Translations under genes and position numbers: made by a program
NCBI RefSeq assembly: GCF_014851395.1
Contig: NW_024040485.1
Span: forward strand, 20,230,618 to 20,294,617
Reading direction: 5' to 3'
Source of the DNA: Micropterus salmoides
Taxonomy: Eukaryota; Chordata; Actinopteri; Centrarchiformes; Centrarchidae
Length of the DNA: 64,000 nt
The notes under the pieces: model-generated
What the model saw: the letters and a program-made list of their open reading frames with translations, nothing else
Database searches by the model: none
What the model was told of the DNA's origin: nothing
Part shown: piece by piece, positions 54,001-59,951 of the stretch
How the letters are laid out: the number at the start of each line of letters is the position of its first letter
Numbering within the stretch: the stretch's first letter is position 1

Positions 54001-57000
54001 TGATTATGATGATGAAGGTGCCATGGGAGGACCTGAGGTATCTGTTTGGGGAGATCATGTATGGAGGACACATCACTGATGACTGGGACAGACGGCTCTG
54101 CAGAACATACCTGGAAGAATACATGCAGCCCAACCAGGTCTGTACGTTTGTTCTCAAGGGAGAAAGACAAAGCGACTGGATGCGACTGAGCTGATCAACG
54201 GCGTCACTTTGTGTTGAAAAGTGGTGGGGACATAAGGGCTCAGATTAGGGGCGTGATGATACACTTGGATCACGAGACTTGGTGATGATCAGAAACAAGT
54301 TGAGAAGATTTTTAACAGTTTTTGAAGAAATATGTAATGCTGAACTATTTGAGGGATGATTTTGAGCATTTAACACTTAATTTCCTGCATTCTAGAGAGA
54401 TTTTCTGCTCCAATTTAGGGTGGAAATGTCTTTATTTATATAAAGAGAAACAAAAAATTCAGCTGGCAGGTGACAGTTCATAAAAAATATATTGGTAATA
54501 TAATGCAGTAATCAGCTGCTTGTTTTTTGTTTTAGCTTAAGTTACTTTTTTTAGGACAGTGCACATTTGTTTATTCTATATTTGAAATTGCATTGCATGT
54601 TTTCTTATTGTGCAAATAAACCTTTATCAAAGCATTTTCATTTGTTATTTAACATTTCTTGGTGCAAGCTATTTTTCAGAACATTTCAAAAAATAAAAAA
54701 TCAGCCAATTCAAAATGTGGTGGGGACATGTCCCCAGCGTCCCCAGTGTAAATCTCAATCAGCACCTACGGAGCTGATTGAGATTGAGCGCTGGCACACT
54801 CGGCCCTATTCTAGTACAAAAGGACCAAATGTGAACTGGCTTTGTCGCAGACAGTATATGACTGCCAGATTTAACTGTGTTTTTGGAGTAGAGACTTGGA
54901 CCATGTTGGGCTGAGTATAAGCTCCAGTTTGCAACAAGTTGGCTAGCTTTTGGGCCAGAGACTCCACATGCAAGCGAAAAAGTTTCTGGCAACTAGACAT
55001 GCCAGATTTAGGCCACTGTTGGACCAAGCAATTTTGGCTACCTGAGTGGCGATAATTTTATGTTTTGTACTTTTGTAATGTTAGTGATATGAAGCTAAAA
55101 CTTTTTTATACTTGTTTTATTTCCCAGTTTGACCGTAAGCTTGCTTTGGCTCCTGGGTTTGTCGTACCCTCCAACCTGGACTACCAGGTAAGTAGAGATT
55201 GAAACCATTTGAGGAAACATTTCCTTGAAACGATTGAATTTACGTTGCCAGGTATCCCTAATGTTGAACATTTAACTGGTCTGAATGTAACTGCATACTG
55301 GCGTGTCTTCTGTGGATGTAAAGCAAGTTATTACTGAAAATTGCAAGTTCAGTCTCCTGTCCCTGGATAAATAGGTTTTTAAAAAAAGGTTAAATGTTAA
55401 GTTCCCACAAGGGCAGTCCATAAAAGCTTGTGGAAAAGGTTAAAAGTTCCCATGAACACTAAGTAACTACACAACGTCTGACTGTTGAACATTTTACACA
55501 CAAATGCCAAATGACTTAGTGTAGTTTATGAATAAATAACAATAGTAGATGGATGGCATTCACCAATTCCTCTCCCTTTATCCTCAGGGCTACCATGATT
55601 TCATTGATGAGATGCTCCCCCATGAGAGCCCAGTGCATTATGGGCTGCACCCCAACGCAGAAATTGAGTTCTTGACAGTGACGTCAGATAACCTTTTCCA
55701 CACTCTGCTGGAGCTGCAGTCTCCTGATGCTGTGATGGGAGAGGGAGCCTCACAGACCCTGGAGGAGAAGGTAGTTACAACTACATGTTCAATTACTGTA
55801 GTTTTTTGACGGGAATTACAAGACATTATTATTCATTAACTGACTGAACTAGGGCTACAAGTCACCATTATTTTCATTGTTGATTAATCTGCAGATTATT
55901 TTCATGATTAATCATTTAGTCTATAAAATAACCACAAAAGAAACCAACCAACAACCTACAAACCCCAGTCCAAACCCCAAAGACTCTTCATTTACTATCA
56001 TAAATGACAAAGCAGTACATCCATTACATTAAAGAAGCAGGAACCAGCAAATGTTTGACATTTTTGCTAGAAAAAGAACTGACACGATTAACCGATTATC
56101 AAGATAGTTGACAATTTCTTTTAATTGACTAATCTATTAATCGACTAATTATTGCAGCTCTAGACTGAACCTGTGCTAAAACTAGCAAACACATACTGAG
56201 AACACAAGATACTGACACACAAATTTAGTGCCACAAGCTTCTCTACAAGTCATTTCTTTGAATTACTCAAAATAGCAGCAGTTTTAGATTACTCTTAATT
56301 CTCTATCTCGTGGAGGAACAAGATAGAGAGAACTGGGAAATTCCCCTTCAATGCTCTTAATAATTACTGACTCTGCCGTCCTTCAGGTCAAAGCTATTTT
56401 AGATGAGGTAGTGGAGAAGTTACCAGAGGAGTACAATATGTCCGACATCACCTCTAAGACAGCTGAACGCTCCCCGTACATCCTGGTCTGCTTCCAGGAG
56501 TGTGAGCGCATGAACACACTCATCTCCGAGATCCGGCGCTCACTCAAGGAGCTTGACCTGGGACTCAAGGTAAGCTTATATTATGCTAGTAACGGAAGCC
56601 AGATGGCTGTGCACTCCCCAACGCCTTAAGAGAGGCACTAGCGACCCACACTGGTGCCCATGTGTTTTAGCCTAATTATACCCTGGTCTGACTATTGTAT
56701 ACATAATGGTGAGAGCCTCTATGTCCCATAGCAGTGGTGTTCATACCAGTGCTCCTCAAAATGAAGATTGCATCACCTAGAACTCTTGAAGAACTCTGAA
56801 ATGAGAAGCTTTGTGTACACTGAAAGAATAAGAAGCCGTCTTCCTGTATTGTCATTAGGGAGTCTCTTGTAGTGCCACACAAATCCATCCTGCAGATTTC
56901 CTTCATCTGATCAGGTGGTGTAAAAAGTGGCCAGCAGCTGTTTGTTACAGTGATTACACTGGTCTCTCGAAATTTAACATGGCAATGATTCATTCCTGTT

Positions 57001-58249
57001 AAAATGCTACTTGTAGCGCCTTGCATTCATTGTGATAGAATAAGTAAATATGTCTGTCAAAGGGTGAACTGGCCATCTCTTCTGAGATGGAGAAGCTGCA
57101 GACAGCCTTGTTCTTTGACAACGTCCCCGATACTTGGACCAAGCTGGCCTACCCGTCCATCTACAGCCTGGCTATATGGTATGTGTGTCTTTGTCGGTAT
57201 GTCTAAATGTGAATAAGTGTTGTATTTTAAAAAATGTGAGAGGATACATTTTAGAAAGGTTTTTGTTTTGCTATGTGTTTGATCAACTGTATTCAGTCGT
57301 AGTAAATGCAGTTCATATAATTGGCTGTTTGAGATACTAACCTCTTTTTCTCTCTCTCTTTGTATGTCAGGTATAATGATGTGTTGCAGCGTTGTAAAGA
57401 GCTGGACAGCTGGACTCAGGACTTGTCTCTGCCTAGCGTTGTCTGGCTGTCTGGACTTTTCAACCCACAGTCCTTCCTCACTGGTAACACACATTTGTGG
57501 ACACAGAAGATACCTAGGCTTGACTAAAATATTTTCACAACTCTCGCATCACGATTTTCCCTTTCTTTTGCCATCCATTGTCTACGTCTACTGGTCATTA
57601 ATTATTTTTCCATCTTGTTCTGGCTTTCCAGCGGTGATGCAGTCTCTGGCGCGTAAGAACGAGTGGCCCCTGGATAAAGTGAACCTGACAGTGGATGTGA
57701 CCAAGAAGTTTAAGGAAGAGTTCAACCAACCTGCCAGGGAGGGTGCATACGTATATGGACTTTACGTGGAAGGTAGACAGTTTTCAAAACCCTTTTTTTT
57801 GTGGGGCCGCATTGAGGGCCCATTTTCTGTGACTGATGTGACTTGAGCAAGATGCTTATCCTATCTTTGGAAATTGTGTGAAAGCCAATTTAAATTTCAT
57901 CTTTCCAACTTCCCTCCCTTTTTTTAATGTTTAAATGTCCCAGTTTTTAAACATGGTAATCCCATTTTTCCCTCTCCTCTTCACTTCCTGTCCTTCCACA
58001 GGTGCAAGGTGGGACACTCAGGCTGGGGTGATCACTGAAGCCCGTCTAAAGGAACTGACGCCCGCCATGCCAGTCATCTCAGTCCGAGCTGTGCCCAATG
58101 ACCGCCAGGAGACCAGGAACATCTACGAGTGTCCGCTCTACAAGACCAAGATCAGAGGACCCACATATGTATGGACTTTCAGCCTCAAAACCAGGGAGAG
58201 GCCCGCCAAGTGGGTGCTGGCAGGAGTGGCTCTGCTGCTCAGTGTGTGA
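11560..58249 (+). CDS. dnah11: Axonemal outer-arm dynein heavy chain, DNAH11-like (91 coding exons, complete)
   Basis: This is a force-generating ATPase of the ciliary outer dynein arm, belonging to the beta-heavy-chain group DNAH9/11/17. I joined 91 exons by hand, all GT-AG and all in compatible phase. They total 13,494 bases, or 4,497 residues plus TGA at 58247-58249, matching the usual ~4,500 of the family. The ATG at 11560 is preceded by an in-frame TGA at 11551-11553. All four P-loops and the stalk are intact, so the gene looks functional. The DNAH11 assignment rests mainly on the C-terminus: PDTWTKLAYPS, RCKELDSWTQDLSLP and VVWLSG fit DNAH11 better than DNAH9 or DNAH17 as I remember them. 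The N-terminal tail is quite diverged. Known DNAH11 roles are nodal and airway cilium beating. The gene is convergent with map3k20. Exons are detailed in the block entries. A second DNAH9/11-type paralog remains possible. Confidence 0.9.
12938..15403. other. Dynein intron 3 (2.5 kb), repeat-bearing
   Basis: No exon fits between exons 3 and 4. The intron contains the composite foldback repeat at 13265-13696, a poly-T run near 14202-14216, and near 14690-14780 a stretch ending GGTACCCATCCCTAC that resembles the end of a known type of fish hAT-like repeat. The rest is AT-rich and unrecognised. Confidence 0.6.
13265..13696. repeat. Composite foldback repeat, CG-rich
   Basis: Two pairs of inverted segments are visible. 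One pair is GGCGAGTTCAATCT near 13269 with its complement AGATTGAACTCGGCC near 13610. The other runs from 13364 (GAGTTCAGCG, then ACAAAACGTAGC) and is inverted at 13628-13696. The order is A-B-A'-B' rather than a simple hairpin, suggesting two overlapping copies of one palindromic DNA element. CG dinucleotides are frequent compared with the surrounding intron. I could not find a target-site duplication. Confidence 0.6.
16262..16867. mobile_element. hAT-type MITE in dynein intron 4, 606 bp
   Basis: The ends are TAGGGCTGCACGATAT and its approximate complement ATATTGTGCAGCCCTA. The flanking 8-base duplications are GTGTCCAT (16254-16261) and GTGTCCAC (16868-16875), one mismatch apart. An 8-base TSD with TAGGG-type ends is characteristic of hAT elements. 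No transposase frame is present. The right end lies 36 bases before exon 5. Confidence 0.88.
20567..20605. repeat. Perfect 16-base hairpin in intron 11
   Basis: TGACTCAAGTGACATC at 20567-20582 is followed by a 7-base loop and the exact complement at 20590-20605. It contains two TGACTCA-like AP-1 half patterns. No flanking element ends were identified. Confidence 0.85.
21765..26853 (+). CDS. dnah11: Dynein tail, exons 13-28 (residues 706-1483)
   Basis: Exons: 21765-21869, 22005-22196, 22578-22778, 22924-23259, 23375-23452, 23538-23593, 23782-23902, 24055-24224, 24440-24662, 24754-24870, 25056-25142, 25296-25454, 25726-25809, 25909-26067, 26261-26383, 26731-26853. The distal tail is built of helical bundles. 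Landmarks are TYRYLWTDDR (exon 18), WLQLDIRPFK (exon 20), GHLMAIRDRQ (exon 21), FPDYKQLRQCR (exon 24), LDKEVRVWN and LQNPAVRERHWQQLM (exon 26), and ETLEDNQ ending exon 28. Intron 25 is only 99 bases. Introns 12 (21049-21764), 14 (22197-22577) and 27 (26384-26730) hold nothing I recognise. Confidence 0.93.
26940..27530 (+). mobile_element. hAT transposon remnant with BED zinc finger
   Basis: Within intron 28, a frame at about 27306-27425 encodes CKKTVTTKWGNTANLSHHL then KQTH. This is the C..C..HxxxH pattern of the BED zinc finger that begins ZBED/hAT transposases. The frame stops soon after and no catalytic part follows. The right side (about 27440-27530) has the CCTGAAATATCGTGATATT type of AT-rich end seen in such fish elements. 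The boundaries are approximate. Confidence 0.65.
27613..29491 (+). CDS. dnah11: Dynein linker, exons 29-35 (residues 1484-1863)
   Basis: Exons: 27613-27837, 27924-28142, 28386-28553, 28705-28830, 28924-29031, 29124-29255, 29331-29491. This is the linker (DHC_N2), the lever that swings across the AAA ring during the power stroke. Landmarks are VQLQNILMSKY, VQRTWAHLNSIF, the highly conserved CEKALAEYLETKRL then FPRFYFVSASDLLEI (exon 30), GMYSREGEYV (exon 31), and MTVCTIDVHARDVV (exon 34). The sequence runs directly into AAA1. Intron 35 (29492-29927) holds nothing I recognise. Confidence 0.96.
29928..31785 (+). CDS. dnah11: Dynein AAA1 motor module, exons 36-41 (residues 1863-2145)
   Basis: Exons: 29928-30084, 30208-30353, 30466-30582, 30678-30816, 31378-31470, 31591-31785. 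AAA1 is the main ATP-hydrolysing site. Walker A GPAGTGKT lies at about residue 1882 (from 29983), followed by ETTKDLGRSLG. Walker B is CFDEFNRI in exon 37. NPGYAGRAELPENLKALFR follows in exon 38. All catalytic residues I can check are present, so this head should be active. Intron 39 (30817-31377) holds nothing I recognise. Confidence 0.97.
32044..32250 (+). repeat. tRNA-like (SINE-type) interspersed repeat, 5'-truncated
   Basis: Starts in GGTCGGCGGTTCAATCCCC, which resembles a tRNA B box, continues TGTCCTTGGGCAAGA, and ends in GTAAAAGCGCTTTGAGTGG and GGCGCTGTACAAATACAG. I recognise this as a very common dispersed repeat in teleosts. A related decayed copy including the A-box-like part lies near 48598-48700. 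It lies in dynein intron 41, 95 bases before exon 42. Confidence 0.7.
32345..36802 (+). CDS. dnah11: Dynein AAA2, exons 42-47 (residues 2146-2402)
   Basis: Exons: 32345-32422, 32887-33019, 35779-35906, 36068-36216, 36323-36473, 36671-36802. Walker A GGPGTGKS is at about residue 2164 in the short exon 42. The Walker B region reads WIVLDGDIDPMWIESLN in exon 44. Then come TLASNERI and TPATVSRAGILY (exon 45). Exon 43 (NPKAVTTDELFGYL) stands between an inverted fragment of a Penelope-like terminal repeat in intron 42 and the main element in intron 43, which is 2,759 bases long. Splicing phase is kept across both. Confidence 0.95.
32466..32570 (-). mobile_element. Inverted fragment of Penelope-like terminal repeat
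   Basis: This stretch of intron 42 is the reverse complement of the sequence at about 34930-35025 that closes the Penelope-like element (shared phrases CTTCTTCAGTTCTG, TTTCGTCCCTCATCC, AAGGGCAACTGGACTT). Read on the - strand it contains the hammerhead-like core CTGAAGA...GTCC...GGAC-GAAAC-GTC with arms AGAA and TTCT that can pair as stem I. It is separated from the main element by exon 43. Confidence 0.75.
33290..35030 (+). mobile_element. Penelope-like retroelement, 5'-truncated, degenerate
   Basis: In dynein intron 43, one continuous frame from about 33340 to 34758 encodes a Penelope-type reverse transcriptase (GLPKIHK, SYDVTSLFTCIP, GCAMGSPVSPIVANIYMEE, NSLAFLDC, YRKPTHTDQYL) followed by a GIY-YIG endonuclease (LVYAVQC...DLYFGETKQPLHKRM). 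Three in-frame stops interrupt it (33508-33510, 33946-33948, 34201-34203), but I see no frameshift. The catalytic motif reads YVDN where YVDD is expected. The N-terminal RT part is missing. The left edge (33295-33330) is a short inverted piece of the terminal repeat; the right edge (about 34930-35025) is the terminal repeat in direct orientation. The copy is dead but fairly young. Confidence 0.9.
34941..34980 (+). ncRNA. Hammerhead-ribozyme-like core in Penelope terminal repeat
   Basis: CTGAAGA (34941-34947) fits the CUGANGA core. After one extra A, GTCC (34949-34952) can pair with GGAC (34963-34966), and GAAA (34967-34970) follows directly, then CGTC. This is the order core-stem II-GAAA-cleavage triplet of type I hammerheads. 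Stem III would be minimal, as reported for the small hammerheads of Penelope-like elements. Whether it cleaves cannot be judged from sequence; this copy also has a weaker stem I than the inverted one. Confidence 0.45.
35088..35740. repeat. Unclassified interspersed repeat in intron 43
   Basis: Starts near AATGGGTATCGCTACTCGATACC, with several TATCGA repeats, and runs through a GC-richer stretch (GGCTGCAGCTGCAGCTGC near 35580). I recognise the GGGTATCG opening as a common fish DNA-transposon-like repeat, but I could not define both ends. Confidence 0.4.
36815..37290 (-). mobile_element. L2-type LINE 3' end with 5' inversion
   Basis: In dynein intron 47. On the - strand the frame 37272-37033 encodes the last residues of an L2/CR1-type reverse-transcriptase protein (LKTKGDRAFAVRAPRLWNNL, PKEIRSAESVNSFKSLLKT). 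The 3' tail ends in a (TTA)n run (the ATA/AAT repeats at 36818-36842 on +), typical of L2 tails. At the 5' end is a perfect inverted repeat at 37221-37287. Everything upstream of the C-terminus of the LINE protein is absent. Confidence 0.85.
37221..37287. repeat. Perfect 31-base inverted repeat, 5-base loop
   Basis: The arm at 37221-37251 (beginning AGGATCTCAAGGTACGTGCT) is exactly complementary to 37257-37287; the loop is GACTT. It lies at the 5' boundary of the truncated LINE, so the right arm looks like a copied-back piece of the LINE itself. Confidence 0.93.
37527..40240 (+). CDS. dnah11: Dynein AAA3, exons 48-54 (residues 2403-2752)
   Basis: Exons: 37527-37700, 37827-38031, 38616-38781, 38946-39048, 39386-39523, 39626-39727, 40079-40240. 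Walker A GNAGVGKT is at about residue 2490 (from 37914). Walker B is IYFIDDLNMPEVD in exon 50. Other landmarks are VKFPSQGSVFDYFID, FNYYTTSAMLQ, CMNPTAGSFSINPRLQRHF and FHYIFNLRDLSNIFQ. AAA3 is a regulatory nucleotide site in dyneins. Introns 49 (38032-38615), 51 (39049-39385) and 53 (39728-40078) show nothing I can name beyond AT-rich sequence and a short CA run. Confidence 0.97.
40491..44648 (+). CDS. dnah11: Dynein AAA4, exons 55-61 (residues 2753-3034)
   Basis: Exons: 40491-40574, 40962-41071, 41192-41354, 41986-42109, 43893-44035, 44153-44314, 44589-44648. Walker A GVGGSGKQS is at about residue 2835 (from 41244), then LRKGYGINDLK. The Walker B region is TVFLHTDAQIPDERF (exon 58) and LINDMLASGDIPDLFSDEE spans the exon 58/59 junction. 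Exon 60 carries FSPVGFTLRTRARKFP. Introns 57 and 58 contain repeats listed separately; intron 55 (40575-40961) holds nothing I recognise. Confidence 0.96.
41450..41895. repeat. Unclassified dispersed repeat in intron 57
   Basis: Begins around GCTGAGGCAGGAATACAGAG and ends GGTCGTGACAG, with GCAGTTCAGAAAGGTTTATT near the left end and an A-rich, C-rich body. I have the impression of a common teleost repeat, but no inverted or direct terminal repeats are clear, so I leave the class open. Confidence 0.4.
42477..43690. mobile_element. DNA transposon (Harbinger-like?) in intron 58, 1.2 kb
   Basis: The terminal inverted repeats are GGGCCAGATTTACTAA at 42477 and its complement (TTAGTAAATCTGGCCC) ending at 43690, flanked by TTT on both sides (42474-42476 and 43691-43693). 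Subterminal parts are also similar (left AAATTGCATGTTCATT, right AAATTGCATATTCATT). Open frames inside (42746-43080 on +, 43110-43409 on -) resemble nothing I know. A 3-base TSD suggests Harbinger, but TTT is not the usual target, so the superfamily is uncertain. Confidence 0.75.
44741..49231 (+). CDS. dnah11: Dynein stalk and microtubule-binding domain, exons 62-69 (residues 3035-3425)
   Basis: Exons: 44741-44914, 45055-45201, 45350-45463, 45629-45772, 46398-46580, 47462-47563, 48000-48134, 49058-49231. Exons 62-64 encode the outgoing coiled coil, rich in E, K and Q with heptads (KMERLENGLQKLQ, VEDLKAKLAVQEVEL, EDLAKAEPALQAANAALNTL). Exons 65-66 encode the microtubule-binding tip (PKDRSWKASKMVM, DPEFNPEFVRQKS, AAGLCAWVINIIRFHE). 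Exons 67-68 encode the returning coil, and exon 69 re-enters the ring (SENVRWAHSV, GDVLLTAAFISY). Introns 65 (45773-46397), 66 (46581-47461) and 67 (47564-47999) have no clear element; around 46780-46930 is an unclassified AT-rich repeat-like stretch. Confidence 0.97.
48283..48760. repeat. Repeat-rich part of intron 68
   Basis: About 48290-48400 resembles a decayed MITE (CTTGGGCAGAATCACGGTAT). About 48598-48700 is a decayed copy of the tRNA-like repeat also present at 32044-32250 (GGCTCGGGAGGTAGAGC as A-box-like part). At 48720-48754 a perfect 15-base hairpin stands (ATTTTTCTTGTTGAC, 5-base loop, exact complement). The boundaries are approximate. Confidence 0.5.
49465..51989 (+). CDS. dnah11: Dynein AAA5 and start of AAA6, exons 70-77 (residues 3426-3813)
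   Basis: Exons: 49465-49597, 49730-49832, 50082-50204, 50324-50528, 50864-51028, 51179-51319, 51627-51797, 51867-51989. Landmarks are ERWPLLIDPQLQGIKWIK (exon 71), TVLIENLEETIDPV (exon 72), LHTKLANPHYKPEIQAQ and NFTVTRDGLEDQLL (exon 73), EVKINEAREHYRPVAVRAS (exon 75), and YQFSLKAFNVVF across exons 75/76. These match the DNAH9/11/17 group closely. The remaining introns are short; introns 73 (50529-50863) and 75 (51320-51626) hold nothing I recognise. Confidence 0.97.
52104..58249 (+). CDS. dnah11: Dynein AAA6 and C-terminal domain, exons 78-91 (residues 3814-4497)
   Basis: Exons: 52104-52297, 52446-52594, 52939-53066, 53235-53372, 53541-53630, 53708-53899, 54018-54137, 55128-55187, 55588-55770, 56387-56569, 57063-57178, 57371-57483, 57632-57772, 58002-58249. 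Landmarks are RPDRMTYALRNFVEEKLG, FILSPGVDPLKDVESLG, GHWVILQNIHLVARW, TNEPPTGMHANLH, RYLFGEIMYGGHITDDWDR, RKNEWPLDKVNL and GARWDTQAGVITEARL. The protein ends KWVLAGVALLLSV. Exon 84 has an unusual purine-rich acceptor, described in the findings. Introns 79 (52595-52938), 85 (55188-55587) and 87 (56570-57062) hold nothing I can name; introns 84 and 86 hold repeats. Confidence 0.97.
54138..55127. other. Dynein intron 84, repeat-like
   Basis: No exon fits here. The stretch contains GGGGACATGTCCCC (a 14-base palindrome near 54723) within a phrase AGTGGTGGGGACAT seen twice (about 54220 and 54717), and a 13-base hairpin at 54751-54763/54773-54785 (AATCTCAATCAGC and its complement). The repeated phrase suggests the ends of an old insertion of about 500 bases, not classified. 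Confidence 0.45.
55850..56162. mobile_element. hAT-type MITE in intron 86, 313 bp
   Basis: Begins TAGGGCTACAAGTCACC and ends TAATTATTGCAGCTCTA, with a perfect 8-base duplication GACTGAAC at 55842-55849 and 56163-56170. The interior has the alternating GATTAATC / TCGATTAAT pattern of a very common fish MITE. It has no coding capacity. Confidence 0.9.
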
Positions 58250-58958
58250 GAGGGAGTTTAGGGTTCTGGGGTCAGGAATCAGAAGTTGGGAGGGATTTTA
58301 TTTTATTGGTCAAGGTACATGTGTACCATACGTTTAAAAAGCTTACTTGTCATCCATGTTGTCATAAAATGTTACATATACTGTACATATATATACTGGA
58401 GAATGGAGGCTAACTCTAGTAGAGCAAAATCACAGGAAATGGAATCAAGATTTTCTTTCCTTTTTTATTGAAAAATGATAAAATATACAGAAAGAAATGC
58501 CATAAATTCACACACTAAATCACAGTTAGAACTGATAAAGTCAAAGCTTGTTTTTGAACAAATCAAATCTATAAGCTAAAAGCTACCCTACAAGCAAAAT
58601 ATCAGACAGTGCTTCCTCATTAGAGCGGCATTCAAGTGTGTTATTTTGTAACACTTGTACCTCTTACAGTGTGTTATGCAGCAGTTTTAACAGCACATTC
58701 AATTACACAGGTGAAGTCATTCATTGCTATTTCCTACTTCACAGTACACATGGGTATAGTGTTCATCCATTCAATAAAAAAAAATAATAATAATAACAAA
58801 AGAATTGTGTGTATACCAGCTCTTTTTCAACTGGAGATTCTAATGCACATACTGTAGCTCACTTACTGTATGTGCTAAAAAGTCAAAAACTTTCTAGTTT
58901 GGCCTCTTGTGTGTACTTCTATGTGTGTTTTCTGTGCGTGTGTTCGCTCATGTGTTTT
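58250..58958. other. Shared 3' region of the two convergent genes
   Basis: Only about 700 bases separate the dynein stop codon from the map3k20 stop codon. A + strand AATAAA lies at 58773-58778, although inside an AT-rich simple tract. Minus-strand AATAAA signals (TTTATT on +) lie at 58297-58302, 58302-58307 and 58464-58469. The two 3' untranslated regions may therefore abut or overlap. Confidence 0.6.
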
Positions 58959-59951
58959 CTAGTCACTGTCAGACAAATCAAGCTCCATCATGTCCATGGC
59001 TGCCGTAGCCATGTTGATCTTGGTTCCGTGTCGCACACTGCAGCTCTTCACAGAGTTCTGATTGGACGAAGCCCGCATGCTCACCTGCACTCCCGAGTGA
59101 CCAATGACTCCTACTTCACCTCTAATCTTTTGGCTGATGGCCTCGCTGAGGTCACCTCTGACTCCCTGGACCACAACTCCCATGTCACTCCTGCGACCCC
59201 TGACCCCCAGCTCACTCCTGACACCGTGACCTACGACCTTCATCACTCCCAGGTCACCCATATTTAAGTCCATGTCCATGTCACCTAGTCTCTCCATCTC
59301 CCCCATGTCATTCATGTCTAAGGACAGCATGTCCCCTAAGCCCCCCAAACTCCCGTGAAGACCCTTGAACATGGTCGGAAGTCTCCCTCCTATACCTCCT
59401 TCCATCCCCCTCTCATCTAGCCTGTCCCCAAGTTTTTCTATCTCCCATCCTCCCTCCTTCTCCCTCTCCCCTTCTGCCTCTCCAAACCCACCTGAGTATC
59501 CTCGGACAATGGTGGTAACTCTGCTCCTCTGCATCCCTCCTCTCTCCCTGTCCCCCTCCTCCCACGTTCTCTCCTCCCTCTCCACCACACCACCTGGGAA
59601 GCTCCTGAGTGTCACCTGCACTCTTCCTCCATCCATACTCCCACTATCATCTCTCTCCCTCTGCCCCCAGCCTGCCTCCTGCAGGGTTGCTTCCTCTTCC
59701 TCGTCCTCCTCTCCGAACCTGCCCTGCAACCCTCGGAGCATGGCGTGCAGCCTGCCACTGTCAAGTGAACCCATCCCCCTCTCCAGCGTCGCACTGCTCC
59801 CCCTCTCCGTGTCTCCATTGCTGAGGGTGCGGAGGAGACAGCTTACCCCGGCACTGCTGACGCCGGCACTGCTGACCGATGCGCTGTTGGAGTCCTGAGA
59901 GTGCGAGCGTAAGAAAGATCCGGGGGAACCGATGGACAGTGGTGTGAAGAA
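58959..59951 (-). CDS. map3k20: ZAK-beta-type terminal exon (330 residues)
   Basis: Acceptor TTTGAACAG lies before 59951; the stop is TAG at 58959-58961. The end of the exon (VIGHSGVQVSMRASSNQNS, then KINMATAAMD and an acidic LDLSDSD) aligns with the human ZAK-beta ending (MHSGMQINMQAKQNSSK, then KKVNMALGFSDFDL and an acidic run). The start (FFTPLSI, then SQDSNSASVSS) also fits. The middle is much longer than in human beta and holds about four degenerate repeats of a unit with GR-hydrophobic-LRG-xx-GG. The exon is strongly purine-rich on the - strand, which creates a long shadow frame on + at 59365-59898. Confidence 0.88.
   Translation of the reverse strand, partial: FFTPLSIGSPGSFLRSHSQDSNSASVSSAGVSSAGVSCLLRTLSNGDTERGSSATLERGMGSLDSGRLHAMLRGLQGRFGEEDEEEEATLQEAGWGQRERDDSGSMDGGRVQVTLRSFPGGVVEREERTWEEGDRERGGMQRSRVTTIVRGYSGGFGEAEGEREKEGGWEIEKLGDRLDERGMEGGIGGRLPTMFKGLHGSLGGLGDMLSLDMNDMGEMERLGDMDMDLNMGDLGVMKVVGHGVRSELGVRGRRSDMGVVVQGVRGDLSEAISQKIRGEVGVIGHSGVQVSMRASSNQNSVKSCSVRHGTKINMATAAMDMMELDLSDSD

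Noticed and set aside
11560..58249. Assignment to DNAH9 or DNAH17 instead of DNAH11
   Set aside because: Not fully excluded, but the C-terminal phrases (PDTWTKLAYPS, RCKELDSWTQDL) fit DNAH11 better than my memory of the other two. Only a phylogeny can settle it.
59365..59898. Long + strand open frame rich in Ser/Pro opposite map3k20
   Set aside because: It is the shadow of the purine-rich ZAK-beta-type exon; the - strand reading matches the known ZAK-beta ending and splices in phase, while the + reading has low complexity only.
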